A DNA stretch of 64,000 nucleotides, from NCBI RefSeq assembly GCF_002287135.1, contig NZ_NESU01000005.1, forward strand, positions 45,794 through 109,793. The letters run 5' to 3'. Under the pieces are notes generated by a model. That model was not told the origin of the DNA. It did no database searches and saw only the letters and a list, made by a program, of their open reading frames with translations. A program made the position numbers and the translations under genes. Positions 35,218 through 43,282 of the stretch are shown here, in pieces. The stretch is from Helicobacter sp. TUL. GTDB lineage: Bacteria; Campylobacterota; Campylobacteria; Campylobacterales; Helicobacteraceae. Each line of letters begins with the position of its first letter. The stretch's first letter is position 1.

Positions 35218-36210
35218 ATGAGTTTTATTGAAGGCATTAAACAAAAAGCAAAAGCTGATAAAAAAACAATTGTCTTACCAGAGACAAGTGATATTCGCAC
35301 CTTACAGGCAGCGCATAAGATTTTAGAAGAAGGCTTTGCTGATATTATTTTGCTTGGTGATGAAGAGCAGATAAAGGCTGTGGATTCTACTCTTAACCTG
35401 CAAAAGGCACAATTCATCAATCCAAATAACACATCACTACTTGAGGAATTTGTTGAGCTTTTTGTCGAACTTCGTGGACATAAAGGTATGGACGCACAAA
35501 AAGCTAGAGAATTACTCACCAAAGATTGGCTATATTTTGGTGTGGCATTGGTAAAAGCAAAAAAAGCTGATGGTATGGTAGCAGGAGCTTTGCACGCTAC
35601 ATCTGATGTTTTGCGTCCATCATTGCAAATTATTGGGACTGCAAAAGATTCTAAGATTGTTTCATCGTGTTTTGTGATGATTGTGCCAGATTGCGCATAT
35701 GGACTAGATGGGACATTTGTGTTTGCGGATTGCGCACTTTGTCAAGATCCAACACCAGAGGAGCTTGCAAATATTGCCGTAGCATCTGCACGCACATTTA
35801 GAGCGCTTACAAAAAACGAACCTTTTGTGGGAATGCTAAGCCATTCTACCTATGGTAGTGCGAATCACCCACATATCGATAAAGTAAGGGAAGCGACTAA
35901 AATTGCTCAAAACCTTGCACCAGATCTTGCTATTGATGGAGAATTGCAACTTGATGCAGCCATTGTGCCAAGCATTGGTGCCTCTAAAGCAAAGGGTTCA
36001 AAAGTGGCAGGAAAAGCAAATGTGCTTGTGTTTCCGGATTTGGATTCAGGCAATATCGGCTACAAGCTTGTGCAAAGACTTGCAAAAGCAGAGGCATATG
36101 GTCCTATTTCACAGGGAATGGCAGCGCCGGTTAATGATTTGTCACGCGGTTGCAGTAGCGATGATATCGTGGGTGTTGTGGCACTTACGGCATTACAAGC
36201 ACAAGCTTAG
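35218..36210 (+). CDS. pta: Phosphate acetyltransferase
   Basis: Interconverts acetyl-CoA and acetyl phosphate. 330 aa, the short form made of the PTA_PTB catalytic domain only. Signatures are KTIVLPETSDIRTLQAAHKI, ADGMVAGALHATSDVLRP and a late VFPDLDSGNIGYKLVQRL. Followed after 32 bp by ackA; together they convert acetyl-CoA to acetate with ATP gain. Start ATG after AAAGGGAGGTTAGAT. Confidence 0.96.
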   Translation: MSFIEGIKQKAKADKKTIVLPETSDIRTLQAAHKILEEGFADIILLGDEEQIKAVDSTLNLQKAQFINPNNTSLLEEFVELFVELRGHKGMDAQKARELLTKDWLYFGVALVKAKKADGMVAGALHATSDVLRPSLQIIGTAKDSKIVSSCFVMIVPDCAYGLDGTFVFADCALCQDPTPEELANIAVASARTFRALTKNEPFVGMLSHSTYGSANHPHIDKVREATKIAQNLAPDLAIDGELQLDAAIVPSIGASKAKGSKVAGKANVLVFPDLDSGNIGYKLVQRLAKAEAYGPISQGMAAPVNDLSRGCSSDDIVGVVALTALQAQA

Positions 36211-36242
36211 ATACATACGACAATACACATAAAGGAGAAAAT

Positions 36243-37439
36243 ATGAAGGTTTTAGTTATTAATTGCGGAAGTTCTTCACTCAAGTTTCAGCTTATTGATA
36301 TGCAGACAGAAAAAACGATTGTTTCTGGTATGTGCGATAGAATCGGACTTGATGGTAGTGTGCTAAATTACAAGAAAAATGGTGAAAAAATAGAGAAAAA
36401 AGAGGTGATACCAAATCATCAAAAAGCAGTATCTATGGTGCTTGAAGCACTCACGGATAAAAAACATGGTGTCATTAGCTCCCTTCAAGAAATAGCAGCT
36501 GTTGGGCATAGAGCCGTGCATGGTGGAGAATATTTTAAAGAATCTGTGCTGATTGATGAAAATGTGATTAAGCATGTTGAAGATTGCTCGGCACTAGCAC
36601 CATTGCATAATCCAGCAAATATCACAGGTATTAGAGCATGTCAAAAACTTATGCCAAATACGCCTATGGTGGCAGTTTTTGATACAGCATTCCACCAAAC
36701 TATGCCTGCCAAAGCCTTTATGTATGGTGTGCCATATGAATGGTATGAAAAGCACAAAGTTCGCCGATATGGGTTTCATGGGACTAGCCATAAGTTTGTT
36801 TCACAACGCACCGCGGAGTTTTTGGGGCTTGATTATCATGATTCAAAGATTATTACTTGTCACCTTGGCAATGGCTCATCAATTGCTGCAATCAAAAATG
36901 GTAAATGTATCGATACAAGTATGGGACTTACACCGCTTGAGGGACTTATCATGGGGACAAGAAGTGGGGACTTAGATCCTGCCATTTTGGATTATATCGC
37001 TGATAGAGAGGGGCTTAATACCAAAGCTATTGTGAATATTCTTAACAAAAAATCCGGTGTGCTTGGAATCTCTGGACTTTCAAGTGATTTTAGGGATTTG
37101 CTTGATGCAGATCTCAAAGGCGATGAGCGTGCAAAACTTGCGCGTGCAGCCTTTGCGTATCGCGTAGTGAAATACATCGGATCGTATTGCGCGGTGCTTA
37201 TTGGTGTTGATGCTATTAGTTTTTGCGCAGGTGTGGGTGAAAACGCCAACTTCATACGCGGTATGATTGTAGATCATTTGGAGTTTTTGGGTGTGAAACT
37301 TGATACAGAAGCAAACAAAGTATGCGGAAAAGAGGCGATTATCTCTACATCAGATTCTAAAGTCAAAGTATGCGTGATACCAACTAACGAGGAGCTTGTA
37401 ATTGCGCGTGATACACAAGCTATTGTCTCACAGCTTTAG
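36243..37439 (+). CDS. ackA: Acetate kinase
   Basis: Converts acetyl phosphate and ADP to acetate and ATP. 398 aa. It has the ASKHA phosphate-1 motif LVINCGSSSLKFQLID at the N-terminus, RRYGFHGTSHKFVS with the catalytic-site His, and HLGNGSSIAAIKNGKCIDTS and GLIMGTRSGDLDPAI later. Second gene of pta-ackA. Confidence 0.97.
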   Translation: MKVLVINCGSSSLKFQLIDMQTEKTIVSGMCDRIGLDGSVLNYKKNGEKIEKKEVIPNHQKAVSMVLEALTDKKHGVISSLQEIAAVGHRAVHGGEYFKESVLIDENVIKHVEDCSALAPLHNPANITGIRACQKLMPNTPMVAVFDTAFHQTMPAKAFMYGVPYEWYEKHKVRRYGFHGTSHKFVSQRTAEFLGLDYHDSKIITCHLGNGSSIAAIKNGKCIDTSMGLTPLEGLIMGTRSGDLDPAILDYIADREGLNTKAIVNILNKKSGVLGISGLSSDFRDLLDADLKGDERAKLARAAFAYRVVKYIGSYCAVLIGVDAISFCAGVGENANFIRGMIVDHLEFLGVKLDTEANKVCGKEAIISTSDSKVKVCVIPTNEELVIARDTQAIVSQL

Positions 37440-37448
37440 GATTGTGTG

Positions 37449-38048
37449 ATGAAACCTTTCACACAAGCGCTTTTAGATCCTGTAGATTCGCTTTTTGTAT
37501 GCATTGACATACAGGAGCGACTTTTGCCTGTCATGGCACGAAAGTCTGAAGTGGTAAAAAATACTAATACTCTTTTGCAGGGTGCGCAGATTCTAGGGAG
37601 TAAGATTCTTGTTACCGAGCAGTATCCAAAGGGATTGGGTGCGACGGATTCTAGTATTGTCTTTACACGCATAGAATCTTTTGACTCGCGCGATATGCAA
37701 TCCCAAACTCCTCAATGTGTGCTAAAAGAAAAAAGCACATTTAGTATTTTTGGTGATGAGGCAATCACTTCGTGTATTGCACAAACTGCATGCAAAAATC
37801 TTGTGATTTTTGGGATTGAGAGTCACGTATGCATTTTGCAAAGTGTCTTGCACGCGCGTATGCTTAATTTTAATGTGTGGGTTGTCCAAGATGCCTTAAG
37901 CTCTCGCAGTGATGCCAATCATCATAATGCAATCTCGCTAATGGCAACTCAAGGTGCAAAAATCACCAATACAGAATCTGTGCTTTTTGGTAGTATGCTA
38001 GATTCTAAAGATCCACATTTCAAAGCTATTAGTGCGCTTGTGAAGTGA
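37449..38048 (+). CDS. Isochorismatase-like cysteine hydrolase
   Basis: 199-aa cytosolic hydrolase. The Asp-Lys-Cys triad is visible: CIDIQERLLPVM, VLKEKSTFS and FGIESHVCILQS. The nonproline cis-peptide region and TDSSIVFTRIESFDSRD fit the YcaC/isochorismatase-like group. The true substrate (nicotinamide, an amide or another) is not deducible. ATG 37449, just after ackA, with AGGA as ribosome site; likely cotranscribed with pta-ackA. Confidence 0.88.
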   Translation: MKPFTQALLDPVDSLFVCIDIQERLLPVMARKSEVVKNTNTLLQGAQILGSKILVTEQYPKGLGATDSSIVFTRIESFDSRDMQSQTPQCVLKEKSTFSIFGDEAITSCIAQTACKNLVIFGIESHVCILQSVLHARMLNFNVWVVQDALSSRSDANHHNAISLMATQGAKITNTESVLFGSMLDSKDPHFKAISALVK

Positions 38049-38120
38049 TGTGCTTCTTATGAAAATGCTCTTAAATCTCAATGAAGTCATTGTAGTTGAG
38101 ATTCTAAACAAGGGTTTGTG

Positions 38121-38161
38121 ATTTTGTGCTAATTTTTGATATTTAAAAATCAGCACAAAAT
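38121..38161 (+). repeat. Long inverted repeat before the ankyrin gene
   Basis: ATTTTGTGCTAATTTTT and AAAAATCAGCACAAAAT form a 17-bp stem with one mismatch around GATATTT. It lies 16 bp upstream of the TTG start, just before AAGGAG. It could be a terminator in either direction or an operator. No U tail follows. Confidence 0.65.
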
Positions 38162-38176
38162 ACAAGGAGTTTAGAA

Positions 38177-38656
38177 TTGATACATCAAGAAGAAGAATTA
38201 GAAAAATTTATCGCTCAAAGTTTTGACTTTGCTCGCAACAATGACAAACATTCACTCGAAATAATGTTAAATGCCGGCTTAAATGTAAATCTAGCAAACC
38301 ATAAAGGAAATACCTTGCTTATGTTAGCCGCATACAATAATAGTTTTGAAGTTGCAGAAATGTTGTTGCAAAGAGGGGCAGAAGTCGATAAAAAAAATGA
38401 CAAAGCCCAAACACCTTTAGCTGGAGTGTGTTTTAAGGGTTACAAAGAAATGGCAGAGTTGTTGCTCGCATATGGTGCAAACCCTGATGAAGATAATGGA
38501 TTGGGCTTGACGCCTATTAATTGTGCCATAATGTTTCGTCGTAAAGAGATTCTTACACTTTTGTTGGCACATTCTCGCAAAAAACTTTCATTGTGGCAAA
38601 AAATTGGTTTGAAATTGCTAGGAAAATTTCCAAAAATATCAAAAAATACTATTTAA
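38177..38656 (+). CDS. Ankyrin-repeat protein linked to catalase
   Basis: 159 residues with about three ankyrin repeats (NHKGNTLLMLAAYNNSFEVA, DKAQTPLAGVCFKGYKEMAE, NGLGLTPINCAIMFRRKEIL). Ankyrin genes beside katA are known in epsilonproteobacteria and Pseudomonas; Campylobacter Cj1386 promotes heme loading of catalase, a plausible role here. The start is TTG 38177, with AAGGAG seven bases before it and no earlier ATG. The stop codon lies inside a Fur/PerR-like palindrome preceding katA. Confidence 0.85.
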   Translation: MIHQEEELEKFIAQSFDFARNNDKHSLEIMLNAGLNVNLANHKGNTLLMLAAYNNSFEVAEMLLQRGAEVDKKNDKAQTPLAGVCFKGYKEMAELLLAYGANPDEDNGLGLTPINCAIMFRRKEILTLLLAHSRKKLSLWQKIGLKLLGKFPKISKNTI

Positions 38657-38667
38657 TAAAAATTATT
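38653..38667 (+). promoter_or_regulatory. Fur/PerR-type box upstream of katA
   Basis: TAATAAAAATTATTA, a perfect TAATAA-N3-TTATTA inverted repeat that matches the H. pylori Fur consensus at all but the inner pair of positions. It overlaps the ankyrin stop codon, 56 bp before the katA ATG. PerR or Fur control of catalase is common in this group. Confidence 0.6.
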
Positions 38668-38722
38668 ATTTACAAATTTATACTACTATTAATGTCTACT
38701 TACATTTATTAAAGGAGACATT

Positions 38723-40153
38723 ATGAAAACTTTAACAACTGCTACGGGCACACCTATAGGTGATAATCAAAATTCCATGACAGCGGGTAAAAGAGGTCCT
38801 ACACTCTTGCAAGATACTTGGCTTTTAGAAAAACTTGCACACTTTGATCGAGAGAGAATTCCAGAGCGTGTCGTGCATGCTAAGGGCAGTGCGGCTTATG
38901 GAGAATTAACAATCACAAATGATATTACGCAATATTCTAAAGCAGATTTGTTTTCACAAGTAGGCAAGAAAACAAAAGTGTTTTTGCGTTTTTCCACTGT
39001 GGCAGGAGAGCGAGGCGCAGCTGATGCAGAGCGTGATGTTCGTGGTTTTGCACTTAAGCTTTATACACAAGAAGGGAATTGGGATATTGTTGGCAATAAT
39101 ACTCCAGTGTTTTTCATCAAAGATGCGATGAAGTTTCCAGATTTTATTCATTCACAAAAACGAGATCCCAAAACAAATCTTAGAAGTAATGTAGCAGCGT
39201 GGGATTTTTGGAGTTTGCATCCAGAATCTTTACACCAAGTAACAATCCTTATGAGTGATAGGGGTATCCCTCGTAGCTATCGTGAAATGCATGGATTTGG
39301 TAGCCACACATATAGCTTTATTAATGCTAAAGGAGAGCGATTTTGGGTGAAATTTCACTTTAAATCATTGCAGGGAATTGCCAATTTAACCAATAAAGAA
39401 GCCGCAAACATCATAGCCAATGATAGAGAATCTCATCAAAGAGATTTGTTTGAAAATATTGAAAAAGGGAATTTCCCTAAATGGCGTTTCTGTGTGCAAA
39501 TTATGCCAGAAGCTGAAGCCATAAACTACAAGGTGAATCCTTTTGACCTTACAAAAACATGGAGTCACAAAGATTATCCGCTTATTGAAGTAGGAATTTT
39601 AGAACTTAACAAAAATCCACAAAATTATTTTGCAGAAGTAGAGCAAGCTGCTTTTAATCCCGCAAATATCGTGCCAGGTGTTGGATATAGTCCTGATAAA
39701 ATGCTTCAAGGGCGACTCTTTAGCTATGGTGATACGCAACGCTATCGCTTGGGGATTAATCACACCCAACTTCCAGTTAATGCTCCAATAAATCCCGTAA
39801 ATAATACACATCGTGATGGTTTTATGCAAATGGGAAGTTTTGGAGGGGATCGCAACTATAATCCAAGTTATTATAATGATTATACAGAATCTGCTGAAGC
39901 AAATGAGCCACCTTTGCATATTGCAGAAAGCGAGATTATGGCTAGATACGATCATAGAAAATATGAGGAAGATCATTTTAGTCAAGCTGGGGATCTCTAT
40001 CGTTTGATGAGTGATGAACAAAAAGAAGTGTTGTGTCAAAATATCAAAGAGGCAATGGATGGCGTTCCTGTAGAAATTAAAAAGCGTCAAATCGAACACT
40101 TCAAAAAAGCCGATGCACAATATGGCAAACGCGTAGAAGAGTTAGTCCTCTAA
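38723..40153 (+). CDS. katA: Catalase (monofunctional, heme)
   Basis: 476-aa clade-3 small-subunit catalase that removes hydrogen peroxide. Catalytic His is in [16 protein letters not shown] and the distal Asn in [20 protein letters not shown]. The proximal heme-ligand Tyr is in [18 protein letters not shown]- and C-termini are complete. No signal peptide. Start ATG after TAAAGGAGACATT. The transcript ends in a strong hairpin shared with murB. Confidence 0.98.
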   Translation: MKTLTTATGTPIGDNQNSMTAGKRGPTLLQDTWLLEKLAHFDRERIPERVVHAKGSAAYGELTITNDITQYSKADLFSQVGKKTKVFLRFSTVAGERGAADAERDVRGFALKLYTQEGNWDIVGNNTPVFFIKDAMKFPDFIHSQKRDPKTNLRSNVAAWDFWSLHPESLHQVTILMSDRGIPRSYREMHGFGSHTYSFINAKGERFWVKFHFKSLQGIANLTNKEAANIIANDRESHQRDLFENIEKGNFPKWRFCVQIMPEAEAINYKVNPFDLTKTWSHKDYPLIEVGILELNKNPQNYFAEVEQAAFNPANIVPGVGYSPDKMLQGRLFSYGDTQRYRLGINHTQLPVNAPINPVNNTHRDGFMQMGSFGGDRNYNPSYYNDYTESAEANEPPLHIAESEIMARYDHRKYEEDHFSQAGDLYRLMSDEQKEVLCQNIKEAMDGVPVEIKKRQIEHFKKADAQYGKRVEELVL

Positions 40154-40162
40154 AAATATACT

Positions 40163-40190
40163 CTCTAGTTTAGATAACCCTAAACTAGAG
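40163..40190. terminator. Bidirectional hairpin between katA and murB
   Basis: Perfect 11-bp stem CTCTAGTTTAG/CTAAACTAGAG with loop ATAACC, midway between two convergent genes. Confidence 0.7.
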
Positions 40191-40208
40191 TAATCATTAT
40201 AGCTTTAC

Positions 40209-41006
40209 TTATGTGATAATTTGCACCTCACATTCTAATTCTATGCCACTAGATTCAAAAACGCGTTTTTTAGCTATGCCAATAAGTTTGATGGCTTCTT
40301 CAAATGTCCCATTTCCTAGATTCACTAAAAAATTTGCGTGTTCTTGTGCAAAACCCATATTACCAACCCTAAAGCCTCTAAGCCCTACAGATTCTAAAAG
40401 TCTCCCAGCATAATCTCCTAGGGGATTTTTAAAGCAGCTTCCGCAACTTGGTTTCTTGGGGTGATGAGCACGCAATGACAAAAAATCCTGTGTGAGCTCA
40501 TGCCTAAAGCCCTCGATTTTGTGAATCTTTGCTGCACAAATCACACCTTCAATGGCGCTTTTACGATACCCAAAGCCTAATGTATCGCTTGGTATCCATA
40601 TGCCATTTATATTGACTTCCAAAAGTCTTTTATCTATTTCGTGCATACCACCGCGCTTATCCTTTAATCCGGCATTCATCTTGATAATCCCACCAAGCGA
40701 TCCGGGCAAGCCTTGCAAAAATTCCATACCACCAAGGTCGTGTTTTTTAAAAAAGCTACAAATTTGCCCAGAACTCATCGCAGCACCGATATGCACACAT
40801 GTAGATTCTATATGGATAAAAGAAAAATGCTTATCTAGCATATAAAGATTTGAGGCGTGTGGAGAAACAAGGAGATTATTTGCTTTGCCGATGATATGCC
40901 CACATACTTGCGAGCATTCGTGCGGAGATTCTAAAACTTGCACCTCTATGGGTGCGCCCACACGCAAACTTGAATATTTAGAAAAATCAATAATGCGCGT
41001 ATGCAT
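40209..41006 (-). CDS. murB: UDP-N-acetylenolpyruvoylglucosamine reductase
   Basis: FAD/NADPH reductase that completes UDP-MurNAc for peptidoglycan. 265 aa, the short Helicobacter form. The FAD-binding N-part includes FLQGLPGSLGGIIKMNAGLK. The catalytic Ser is in HPKKPSCGSCFKNP (with unusual flanking Cys), and the C-terminal Glu region is NFLVNLGNGTFEEAIKLI. Its ATG overlaps the fliQ stop by 1 bp, so the two are cotranscribed. Confidence 0.95.
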   Translation of the reverse strand: MHTRIIDFSKYSSLRVGAPIEVQVLESPHECSQVCGHIIGKANNLLVSPHASNLYMLDKHFSFIHIESTCVHIGAAMSSGQICSFFKKHDLGGMEFLQGLPGSLGGIIKMNAGLKDKRGGMHEIDKRLLEVNINGIWIPSDTLGFGYRKSAIEGVICAAKIHKIEGFRHELTQDFLSLRAHHPKKPSCGSCFKNPLGDYAGRLLESVGLRGFRVGNMGFAQEHANFLVNLGNGTFEEAIKLIGIAKKRVFESSGIELECEVQIIT

Positions 41007-41272
41007 TAAAACTTAATATCTGCAATCATATTAAAAAGCATAGTCGTATAATCCGTAATCATGCCAATCATCCACGGCATAGTAAAGATAATGACTGCCA
41101 CAACTACCAAGATTTTTGGGACAAAGCTTAGAGTCATCTCATTAATTTGGGTAGTGGCTTGAAAAATACTTACCAAAAGCCCTACGATAAGTCCAGCCAA
41201 AAGCATAGGCAATGAAAGAATAAGTGTGATTTTATATGTTTGTATTGCTAAACTCATAAGTTGAGATTCCAT
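41006..41272 (-). CDS. fliQ: Flagellar export apparatus protein FliQ
   Basis: 88-aa two-helix subunit of the flagellar type III export gate. It carries ESQLMSLAIQTYKITLILSL, GLLVSIFQATTQINEMTLSF and PWMIGMITDYTTMLFN, all FliQ hallmarks. The start is ATG 41272 behind AAGGAAGCCT; a longer open frame upstream actually runs through the tRNA-Sec gene and must be ignored. Upstream neighbour is selC on the same strand. Confidence 0.96.
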   Translation of the reverse strand: MESQLMSLAIQTYKITLILSLPMLLAGLIVGLLVSIFQATTQINEMTLSFVPKILVVVAVIIFTMPWMIGMITDYTTMLFNMIADIKF

Positions 41273-41308
41273 AGGCTTCCTTGCTAGAGAATATTGTATG
41301 CAAATCTT

Positions 41309-41406
41309 TGGCGAGAAGGCGAGAGAATCGAACTCCCCAAGAGCTAGACACCTAGCCCTTCTTTGGGTTTGAAGCCCAAGGCGCACACCAGCACACTTGC
41401 CTCCCT
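41309..41406 (-). tRNA. selC: tRNA-Sec (anticodon UCA)
   Basis: 98-nt tRNA with the features of bacterial selenocysteine tRNA. Anticodon stem TTGGG/CCCAA encloses loop CTTCAAA (anticodon TCA). It has a six-pair D stem (GTGTGC/GTGCGC), a long variable arm (AAGGGCTAGGTGTCTAGCTCTT), T loop TTCGATT, an 8-nt 3' acceptor strand GCCTTCTC, discriminator G and encoded CCA. The first acceptor pair is A-C if the 5' end is at 41406; otherwise pairing is good with G-U pairs. It implies selA, selB and at least one selenoprotein (formate dehydrogenase is usual) elsewhere in the genome. Confidence 0.9.
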
Positions 41407-41466
41407 TAAAGTTTTGCATTATAAACTTTTCTAGCTTAAAGCTAAAGAGAATACTATAAAAAATGC

Positions 41467-41472
41467 TACAAT
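41467..41472 (+). promoter_or_regulatory. Extended -10 box of luxS
   Basis: TGCTACAAT with TACAAT at 41467-41472, 35 bp before the luxS ATG, in the gap with the divergent selC-fliQ-murB genes. Confidence 0.6.
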
Positions 41473-41506
41473 ACGATTTTATATACAGAATTCTTAAGGA
41501 GATACC

Positions 41507-41995
41507 ATGCCATTATTAGATAGTTTTAAAGTTGATCATACCATTATGCCGGCTCCAGCGGTGCGTTTGGCAAAGACAATGCAAACACCAAAGGGCGATA
41601 AGGTGAGTGTTTTTGATTTGCGTTTTTGTGTGCCAAATGAAGAGATTTTGAGCGAAAAAGGGATTCATACGCTTGAGCATCTTTTTGCAGGATTTATGCG
41701 TGATCACCTCAATGACGCCAATACAGAGATTATCGATATATCGCCTATGGGTTGTCGCACAGGGTTTTATATGAGCGTCATAGGTGCGCCTAGTGATGAA
41801 AGCGTCAAAGATGCGTGGGAAGCAAGTATGAGAGATATTCTCAAGGTTGATACAATCCCTGAAGCCAACAAATATCAATGCGGCACATATGCAATGCATT
41901 CTCTCAAAGAAGCTCAAGATATTGCTACAAATGTGCTAAATAGAGGCGTTGGGATTATGGATACACAAAAGATTCTTCTTAAAGACATATCATAA
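41507..41995 (+). CDS. luxS: S-ribosylhomocysteine lyase
   Basis: Cleaves S-ribosylhomocysteine to homocysteine and DPD, the autoinducer-2 precursor, in the activated methyl cycle. 162 aa. The metal ligands [15 protein letters not shown] and the downstream Cys in [12 protein letters not shown] are visible, as is the catalytic Cys in [12 protein letters not shown]. Start ATG after AAGGAGATACC. A hairpin follows the stop codon. Confidence 0.97.
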   Translation: MPLLDSFKVDHTIMPAPAVRLAKTMQTPKGDKVSVFDLRFCVPNEEILSEKGIHTLEHLFAGFMRDHLNDANTEIIDISPMGCRTGFYMSVIGAPSDESVKDAWEASMRDILKVDTIPEANKYQCGTYAMHSLKEAQDIATNVLNRGVGIMDTQKILLKDIS

Positions 41996-42017
41996 ACTTT
42001 GTGAGAATCTAGCCCAG

Positions 42018-42049
42018 CTACAGAATCTCCCATATAGAAGATTCTGTAG
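42018..42049 (+). terminator. Hairpin after luxS
   Basis: Perfect 11-bp stem CTACAGAATCT/AGATTCTGTAG with a 10-nt loop, 22 bp after the luxS stop, followed by TTTCAT. Confidence 0.65.
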
Positions 42050-42058
42050 TTTCATATT

Positions 42059-42171
42059 CTAAAAATTCACACTTACTCCTATTTGCAATGCCCCATATTT
42101 TTCACCCTTTATTGTAGCTTTTATAAATTGCTTTAGGTATATATTCCATAAATATTTGCAAAATCATTCAT
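42059..42171 (-). pseudogene. Frameshifted 3' remnant of an outer-membrane protein gene
   Basis: On the minus strand the last frame reads FIKATIKGEKYGALQIGVSV then NF-stop, a typical outer-membrane barrel C-terminus with terminal Phe. Further upstream a neighbouring frame reads MNDFANIYGIY before it shifts. No complete gene exists, so this is a decayed tail left of the restriction-modification cassette. Confidence 0.45.
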
Positions 42172-42175
42172 ATAG

Positions 42176-42199
42176 CTCTTGACTTAGAGTAACTCTCAT
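42176..42199 (+). repeat. 24-bp direct repeat, left flank of the R-M cassette
   Basis: Identical to 45846-45869. It contains TTGACT and the palindrome AGAGTAACTCT, a MerR-type operator. Unlike the right copy, no good -10 lies 19 bp downstream (TTCTTT there), so this copy is probably not an active promoter. Confidence 0.9.
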
Positions 42200-42238
42200 T
42201 TTGTTCTTTATATTGAAGCGCTTAGGTGTCTTAAGGAG

Positions 42239-43282
42239 CTAGTCTATTTTGCACACAAAGATATATTCTGCATGGTTTTTGAAATCTGTTTTTCCTGCAC
42301 TAAAAGCTTTGTATGGAATTTTATGCAAAGTAGTTTTGCCAAAAGATTCTAAAATCTTTCTAAGGGTTTCAAGGCTTATTTTGTTTTCACTTGAATTTGA
42401 TTTTGAAGTATATGTATTATTATAGGTAACCACCAAAAATTTAGCAATCTTACTTAAATCCTTGCATAGCTCTGTAAATACAGATTCTGCTCCTACTTTG
42501 CAATACTCACTCATATTCTCAGGCTCTCTTTTTAGCGCTATCCCATGAAGTTTTGGTTTGTCATTGAGAGTTATAGTCTCTAGCAAGTGGTAGAATCTAC
42601 TATATTGTCTTGAGTTGTAGGGTGGGTCGATAAAGGCTACATCTATGCTTCTTTTTTGCTCTATAAAATCTTTTACAAGGATATTCGAATCCTCTCTAAA
42701 AATCTCTATCTTAGATTCTGTAAAAATTGGATTTATGAGCTTAAAAACAAATTTATCTTTTAAGATTACATTTTTACGATAAGCATCATAATGACCACAA
42801 GTATTTGCCACTCTATCAAGGCTATACAAAAGACTAGAGAGCAAAATGTAATATTCTTTAGTAGTTATTGCTTTTGTCTTTTGTAAATTCTCTATGTTCT
42901 CTCTTATTGTGCCTATTTTTATAGAATCTTTTAGACTAAAAAACTTTTCTCCAAAATTCAGCGAGTAATAATTTTGTTCTTCACAATCTATCGCATTGAA
43001 CTCGTATGCTAAATTCTCTAACCTATCTTTACTAAAAGATTCTTGATTGAAGAATCCTTGATAAATCGCATAATTAGAATGTAAAAAATCATTGATAACA
43101 ATATTCGTGAAATTTCTTTTTTTTGTAAAAAATTCACTCACAACTCCAGTGCCACCAAACACATCAAAAAGGCTTAACTCATTATGTTTTGTGTAATCAA
43201 AATCTTGTTTTAGTGCAAAATCTATAGAATCTAAAAGTTTACTTTTAGCGCCTGTATAACGGCGAGATGAGAGATTAAGCAT
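42239..43282 (-). CDS. Type IIS R-M adenine DNA methyltransferase (M1)
   Basis: 347-aa N6-adenine methyltransferase. The AdoMet motif region begins SSRRYTGAKSKLLDSIDFAL, and FDVFGGTGVVSEFF is motif I. The catalytic DPPY is in AFIDPPYNSRQYSRFYHLL. Third gene of the M2-R-M1 operon. It starts at ATG 43282, 8 bp before the end of the nuclease gene. Type IIS sites are asymmetric and need one methylase per strand, which explains the two methylases. Confidence 0.9.
   Translation of the reverse strand: MLNLSSRRYTGAKSKLLDSIDFALKQDFDYTKHNELSLFDVFGGTGVVSEFFTKKRNFTNIVINDFLHSNYAIYQGFFNQESFSKDRLENLAYEFNAIDCEEQNYYSLNFGEKFFSLKDSIKIGTIRENIENLQKTKAITTKEYYILLSSLLYSLDRVANTCGHYDAYRKNVILKDKFVFKLINPIFTESKIEIFREDSNILVKDFIEQKRSIDVAFIDPPYNSRQYSRFYHLLETITLNDKPKLHGIALKREPENMSEYCKVGAESVFTELCKDLSKIAKFLVVTYNNTYTSKSNSSENKISLETLRKILESFGKTTLHKIPYKAFSAGKTDFKNHAEYIFVCKID

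Noticed and set aside
41273..41419. N-terminal extension of FliQ by 49 residues
   Set aside because: The extension is the translated tRNA-Sec gene. FliQ proteins are about 88 aa, and AAGGAAG precedes the ATG at 41272.
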